Shown piece after piece: positions 55,301 to 61,300 of a stretch of DNA of 64,000 nt; the first letter of the stretch is position 1, and each line of letters starts with the position of its first letter. The notes beneath the pieces are model-generated. The model did no database searches. It saw nothing but the letters and a program-made list of their open reading frames with translations, and was not told the origin of the DNA. The position numbers were made by a program, and so were the translations under genes. The stretch is taken from contig BSYO01000016.1 in NCBI GenBank assembly GCA_033239525.1, positions 11,295,045-11,359,044 on the forward strand, read 5' to 3'. Source of the stretch: Nepenthes gracilis. Lineage: Eukaryota; Streptophyta; Magnoliopsida; Caryophyllales; Nepenthaceae.

Positions 55301-58300
55301 TTTGATCGAAGGGTTCTTGGTTGTGGTTGTGATTTTTCATTGAAAGCATCTCATGTGATTTTCTTCTTCATAGCTCAGTATTTCTCTCTCAAAGTGCAGC
55401 ATATTTCCTTAGTAAACCTAGAGGCTGAATTTGTGGTTTTGTGGGCTTTCTCTGTCTCTCTCACTAGACAAGTAGCAAAAGGCAACATTGTGGGCTTCCT
55501 TTTGCGATTTTCTGGAGGAGTAATTACAGCAGCACATGCCTGTCTCTCCAGAATTACTCCAACAACACTGTGGGTTGTTTTTCATAGGAGTATAATGGCA
55601 GCAAGTGCTTCTCTTGCCCTCCATGTGGTGTATTTTTAAAGATTGGTCTTTGAAGCTTCTGCCCTCCAATTTAATGTTGGGAGAAGATTCTATTGTTCAT
55701 TTCAATGGAAAAAATTACTCCATCTAGGGGTTATAATTTGAAATGTTTGAAAAGGGAAAAGAACTCTAGAGTCACTTAGATGTGTTATCTATAGCTCCAC
55801 TGAGTTAAAAAAGTTCATTCAATGGGAAAGCTAAGATGCTCTCATTGTTTATTGGTTATCAGGACCTATTGAACCCATATAGTTAATAATCTTTGATCAT
55901 TTACTACTACCAAAGAAATGTGGGATTATATGAAACAAATTTATAACTAAGATAACAATACTTGTAAATTTCAATTGGAGTTAGAAATTGCAAATTATAA
56001 ACAAGGTGATCTCTTAGCTAAACAGTTCTATGCTGAATTTTTTAATTTATTGAATGAATATATTGGGATAGTTCATTCTGAGGTGCTCAAGGTAGCTTTT
56101 ACAACATTGCAAAAATTTCATGCATAGAGTTTAAGGGATCGGTTTATAATGAAATTGAGATAAAAATTTGAGACTTCACGAGTAAGTATTCCTAATCACA
56201 ATCTTGTTCCATCCCTTGATGTATGTTTAGGTGAATCTTTGCATGAAGAGTAATGTCTAACAACACAAATTAGCATAACACAAGGCACAGTACTTTTCAT
56301 GCAGGTTAATTTGGCATATGTTGCTCTGGGGTACAGAAAGTTCAAGTCACAGGTACTATGCAATAGTTGTAAGGAGTATCAATGTATTGTAAACAATTAT
56401 AGTAAGAAATTCTGCAATTATTGTAAAAAGAATGGGCATATCATTAAGGATTATTGCATTTGGCCTCAAAATAGACAAGCTCGGGCTTTCCACATTGATA
56501 TCCAATCCACTTCAATTGCCATCTAGACCCTTCCTCTCAATAATTAGCCATCCACTACTCATTTATCTTTGCTCACTCCCGAAATGGTGTAACAAATGAT
56601 TATTTTTGCTTTCTCTACCCTAGCACTGCAAGGTAAGCAAACATTACTCACTTCTTGATTGATTGACTCAGCTGCTTCAAATCATATGATGGGTAGTATA
56701 GATGCATTATAAATGATTGTTTATGCTTTTTTCACACTAGGGTTTCAAGGTAAGAAAAAATTACTCACTTCTTGATTGATTGACTTAGCTGCCTCGAATC
56801 ATATGACGGGTAGTATAGATGTTGTATATTGTATTCGTAAGTATGATTGTGGGAAACATATTTAGGTAGCTAATGACAATTTTCTTTGCATCACTTAGGT
56901 TGGAAATTTGAGGTCCTACTTTGGTAATGTTTTTATATTTCTAGAATTATCTATGAGTTTAATTTCTATTGGATAGTTTGTTGATAATCATTGTGAAATT
57001 TATTTTAATCGTAATAATTATCTTGTGCAAGATCAAGCATTAAGGAAGGCAATCGCGAAGGCCCCTAAAGTGGGATGCCTATTTCCTCTATAACTTCCTC
57101 TTTCTATTATGTTTCTTTAGCTTTGTACTACTGTTATTGCGTATTGTAATATTTGGCATAAACAATTGAGACATCACTATCCTAATATTTTGACTTATTT
57201 TATGAAACATGATCATTTGAAAAATATAGATTTATTTTCATTATTTTATATGGTATTTGATTATGCCTCTTGTAAACTTTGTAAAAGTAAAACTTTACCT
57301 TTTCTTTTATATGGAAGTCATGTTTCTACAAGTTTGGAGATTGTTCATTATATGGGTTATGAGTTTAGTAATTTCTCATGCTCGCTACAAGTACTTTGTA
57401 ACGTTCATTGGTAATTATAGCTGTTTTACTTTAATATATTTTCTTCACACAAAAGGTGAGGTTCTTTTGGTCTTTTAAAATTTTGTTGTTTATGATGAAA
57501 CACAATTTTTGACACATATTAAAATATTATGCTCAGATTCTAACGGAATAAATATTAGATAACTTTCGGACTTATCTAACAATAATAGGCATATTTTCCC
57601 AACATCCTTGTCTTTACATTCCACAACAAAATGGGGTTGTCGAGCATAAAAACAACATTCTTTTGAATGTTATTTGTATCTTGTTAACCGAATCATCTTA
57701 CCTACTAAATTCTAGGTAGATGTCTTATCTATGACTCTTTATTTGATTAATTGTTTACCATCACAAATTTTACATTATGTTCCCGGTATTATCATTTGTT
57801 TAGAGCTGTTCCAGAGTATCATTCTCTTCATACATCTGGTTGCATTTTCTTTGTCTACTTACCACCAATTGAACGTCATAAGCTTATAGTTCAAGCTCCC
57901 AAGTGCACATTTCTGCCCACAAAGGATTTGTTTTGATGTAGATGCCAACAATTTTCATATTTTGTGTCATGTGGTTTTTTTTTGAAAATTAATCTTCTAG
58001 TCTGGAGTCATTCACATACTACTTCAAACATCCTTTCGACTTTTGATGACATGTGCTCTATTAACCAATTTAAGCCCAACATTATGTATCAAATAATTCA
58101 TTTATGACCTCTTTTCGACTGTGGAGCATTGTTTGATTGCACAACACCTGCACCTCGTTGGTCAACTCAAATTACGTGTTCTCCTGATAGGTATAGCTTT
58201 CTCATACTTCTCATCAGACAACTTTGGATACTACTCTTATACTTTTGTCTCATTCTCAAGCTTTTATTCAAAAAGTGTTGGCAACAAGTTATGCAATATG

Positions 58301-61300
58301 AGCTTTGTGTTCTTCAAGTTAACCATACTTGGGATATTGTATTGTGTCTCTTTGGAGCCTAGTCTATTGGATGCAAATGTGTTTATTGTTCTATTGAGAT
58401 ATTTTAAGCATGATTCGTGGCAATTGGAAATCGTCAGAAATATGGTCTTGATTATAAAGAGACTTTTGTGCCAATGACGAAAATGATTATTGTGTGTACT
58501 ATTGTGACTATTGCCACTTCAAAAGAATGGCCTTTTTGATAAATGGATGTTAATAATGCATTCTTACGCGGGGATCTCAAGGAAGAAATATACATGACTT
58601 CTCCCCGTATGTTCACTCATTAGTCGTATGCGGTTTGTAAGCTAAAATGTTCATTATATGGCTTAAAACAGGCCCTACGAGTACGGTTTGACAAATATCG
58701 TTCCACTCTTCTTGATTTCAATTATACTAAAAGTCAATTTGATTCCTCACTTTTCTTTGAAAGAACTGCTATTGGAGTCATTATATTTCTTTTATATGTG
58801 GATAATATTATTATAATTGGATCTGACCCCCAGTTAATTGAGTAATTACAATTACACCTTAGGAATTCTTTTATATGAAAGATTGTGGTTTATTGCAATA
58901 AAATCATACTTTTGAGATACAATTTACTTCTATTGGCACTTTGTCACACTAACACAAGTACATCTAAGAGATTATTAATTTGGTCGATCTTTAAGATGGG
59001 AACTCATTTCTTATACCTATGGTATTAATTAAAGGTTTCGAGATGAGAAAGGAGACTTACTATCTGATTCATTTATATATCGGCAGTTAGTAGAAAGTTT
59101 GAATTATTTGACAATTACTTGGTTTGATATCTCTTTTGCTGTCCAATAAATGAGTTTATGCAGGTACCTAGACATGCTTAATAGTAGTAAAATTTATTGT
59201 TCCATACCTAAAGGGTACATTTGGTTAAGGATTATTCTTTCCGAGTCAGAATTCTCTCATGTTGATGGGATTTAGTGATTCTGATTTGGTTGGTTGTGTG
59301 AATACTCATTGATCGGTTATTAGCTGGTGCATGTTTTTTTAGTAATGCTCATGTTTTTGGAAGAGTAAGAAGTATGCTTGTTTATCGAAATCATCTACTG
59401 AGTTTAAGAATTATGTGATGTTTTTGGTTTGTTTGGAGATTGTATGTTTAAGAGGCTTGTTGGGGGAAGTTGGCATTCCATAGTTTAATCCTACATCTCT
59501 TTATACTGACAAAGTCAGTGCTATTTAGTTTCCATTAATTTGGTTCTTCATGAGCGTGTAAAGTATATTGAAGTAGATTGTCATTATATTCGTGAAACAC
59601 TTGACCAACATGTGATCACTTATCCTCACATCTCTACTCATCTTCAAATGGTGGACATTTCTACTAAGATTATCACAACAACGATGTCAATTTATAATTG
59701 ACAAATTAATACCTTTTGATTAGCCAATATCAATTTGAGAGGGATGTTAGCAAGATCCATAGGATGATAGTTACCATAATTGTATATATTTTTTTTATTA
59801 AAATGATTTTAATTGATTGTAATTTGTTATAATTGATTGTAATTAGGATGCAAATTAAGAATTTAATTGCTGTAATCAGGGATGGAATTTGCTATTTAGT
59901 GAGAAGCAAACCCTCAATTGAGGGATATAGGTAGAATGATCTTTTAAAGAAAGATGTTTTAATTTCAATGTCCTATTTACTGGGATGTGCTGCATGTGCC
60001 TATATAGTGTCCTTGTTAGAGCATTTTCATTTGTTGCTTTTACAAAATTGATGCATTCTTAATGAACCTTGGGAGGTTATGTTGCCTGTTAACATCTGCC
60101 TTTAACTGTGATATGACATCATTCTTTTGTTTACTCTATTCTTCACTTTACTCTTTGCTGGTTCTTATATATTGCAGCCGTGGTCTTTTGTTTAAATTAT
60201 TAACTAATCCATCACTTCATCCTTTGGCAGATATCAAAGGAATCCTTAACACCAGAGTCGAGTTACATTGCCAAGCCAGCTGCCTCGTGGCTTGATGACT
60301 TTCTTGTATGGTTATCACCTGAAGCTTTTGGTTGCTGTCGGAAGTTTATAAATGGTAGTTATTGCCCTCCTGATGATCAGGTTGGTTCGGCCTCTTTTTG
60401 TAAGAGTTTGTGAGATATTGTGTGTTATCACGTTGACCAGTCTTGCCATCTTAGAACAAGAATCGTAATTTGACCTCAAATCTTTTACCTTCTAATCAAC
60501 TCCATCCTTTTCCTTTCTTTTGACTATTTTATCCTCTTTAAAATAATGTCTGTTCTTAGAATTATCATTCTTACTCCAAATATTGGTCCGTTATTAGCTT
60601 TGGCTTGTGTTGCTATTATGGATGAAAATATTGATATCAGTGTCTGTCGTGGCCTTATTGGTATTTGGTGACATATACCGGATGTACCGGACATAATTGC
60701 TTTATGAATCGGAACTTGAGGGAAAATATTGAACTATATATCAGAAAATATGGGATGTATTGGCCAATATCTCGTGATATACTGCCAATACGTCAACATC
60801 TCATGATTTTGTCATGATATTGAAAAATATCAGTACAGGGGGTCCTTTACAATATGCATCAGCTTATATTTCATTCCATGGTTACTATTTGTTATTTGGT
60901 ATGAATTTTGCTTTGATATGAGGTTTGTGTTATTGCTGATATATATATTTTTTTTTCTAAAAAATGACAAATCTGCTACCCATCTTATGTCACTGTGGTA
61001 CATCTTGCTTTCCAGTGAGTTATTAATTTTGATTCATTTTTCTCTTCAGCCTCCTTGCTGCATACCTGAGGAAGGTCCTTGTGGATTTGGGGGTTTGTGC
61101 AGCGAGTGTACCACTGTAACGTTCCTATGCTCTGAATAGTTTTGGGCAACGAATTTTCATATCAACATTTTTTTATTCAGTAACCACATGAAGTTTTTTG
61201 AAACTAAATTGTTGCTTCCAGTGCTTTCGCCACTCAGACTTGGATTACAATCGTCCATCAACTGTGCAATTTAGAGAAAAGCTTCCTTGGTTTCTTAATG

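Larger units (their letters stand above)
54763..59923 (+). mobile_element. Decayed Ty1/copia element in NPC1 intron 26
   Basis: 5' LTR 54763-54959, PBS TGGTATCAAAGCC at 54960 (initiator-Met type), internal gag, protease, integrase, RT and RNase H remnants, polypurine tract GAGAGGGA near 59736-59743, and 3' LTR from 59745. It is sense to NPC1. There is no simple 5-bp target duplication; an imperfect repeat of about 60 bp flanks the element instead. It resembles the intron-18 copia element in layout and LTR length but is a different family by LTR sequence. Confidence 0.85.
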
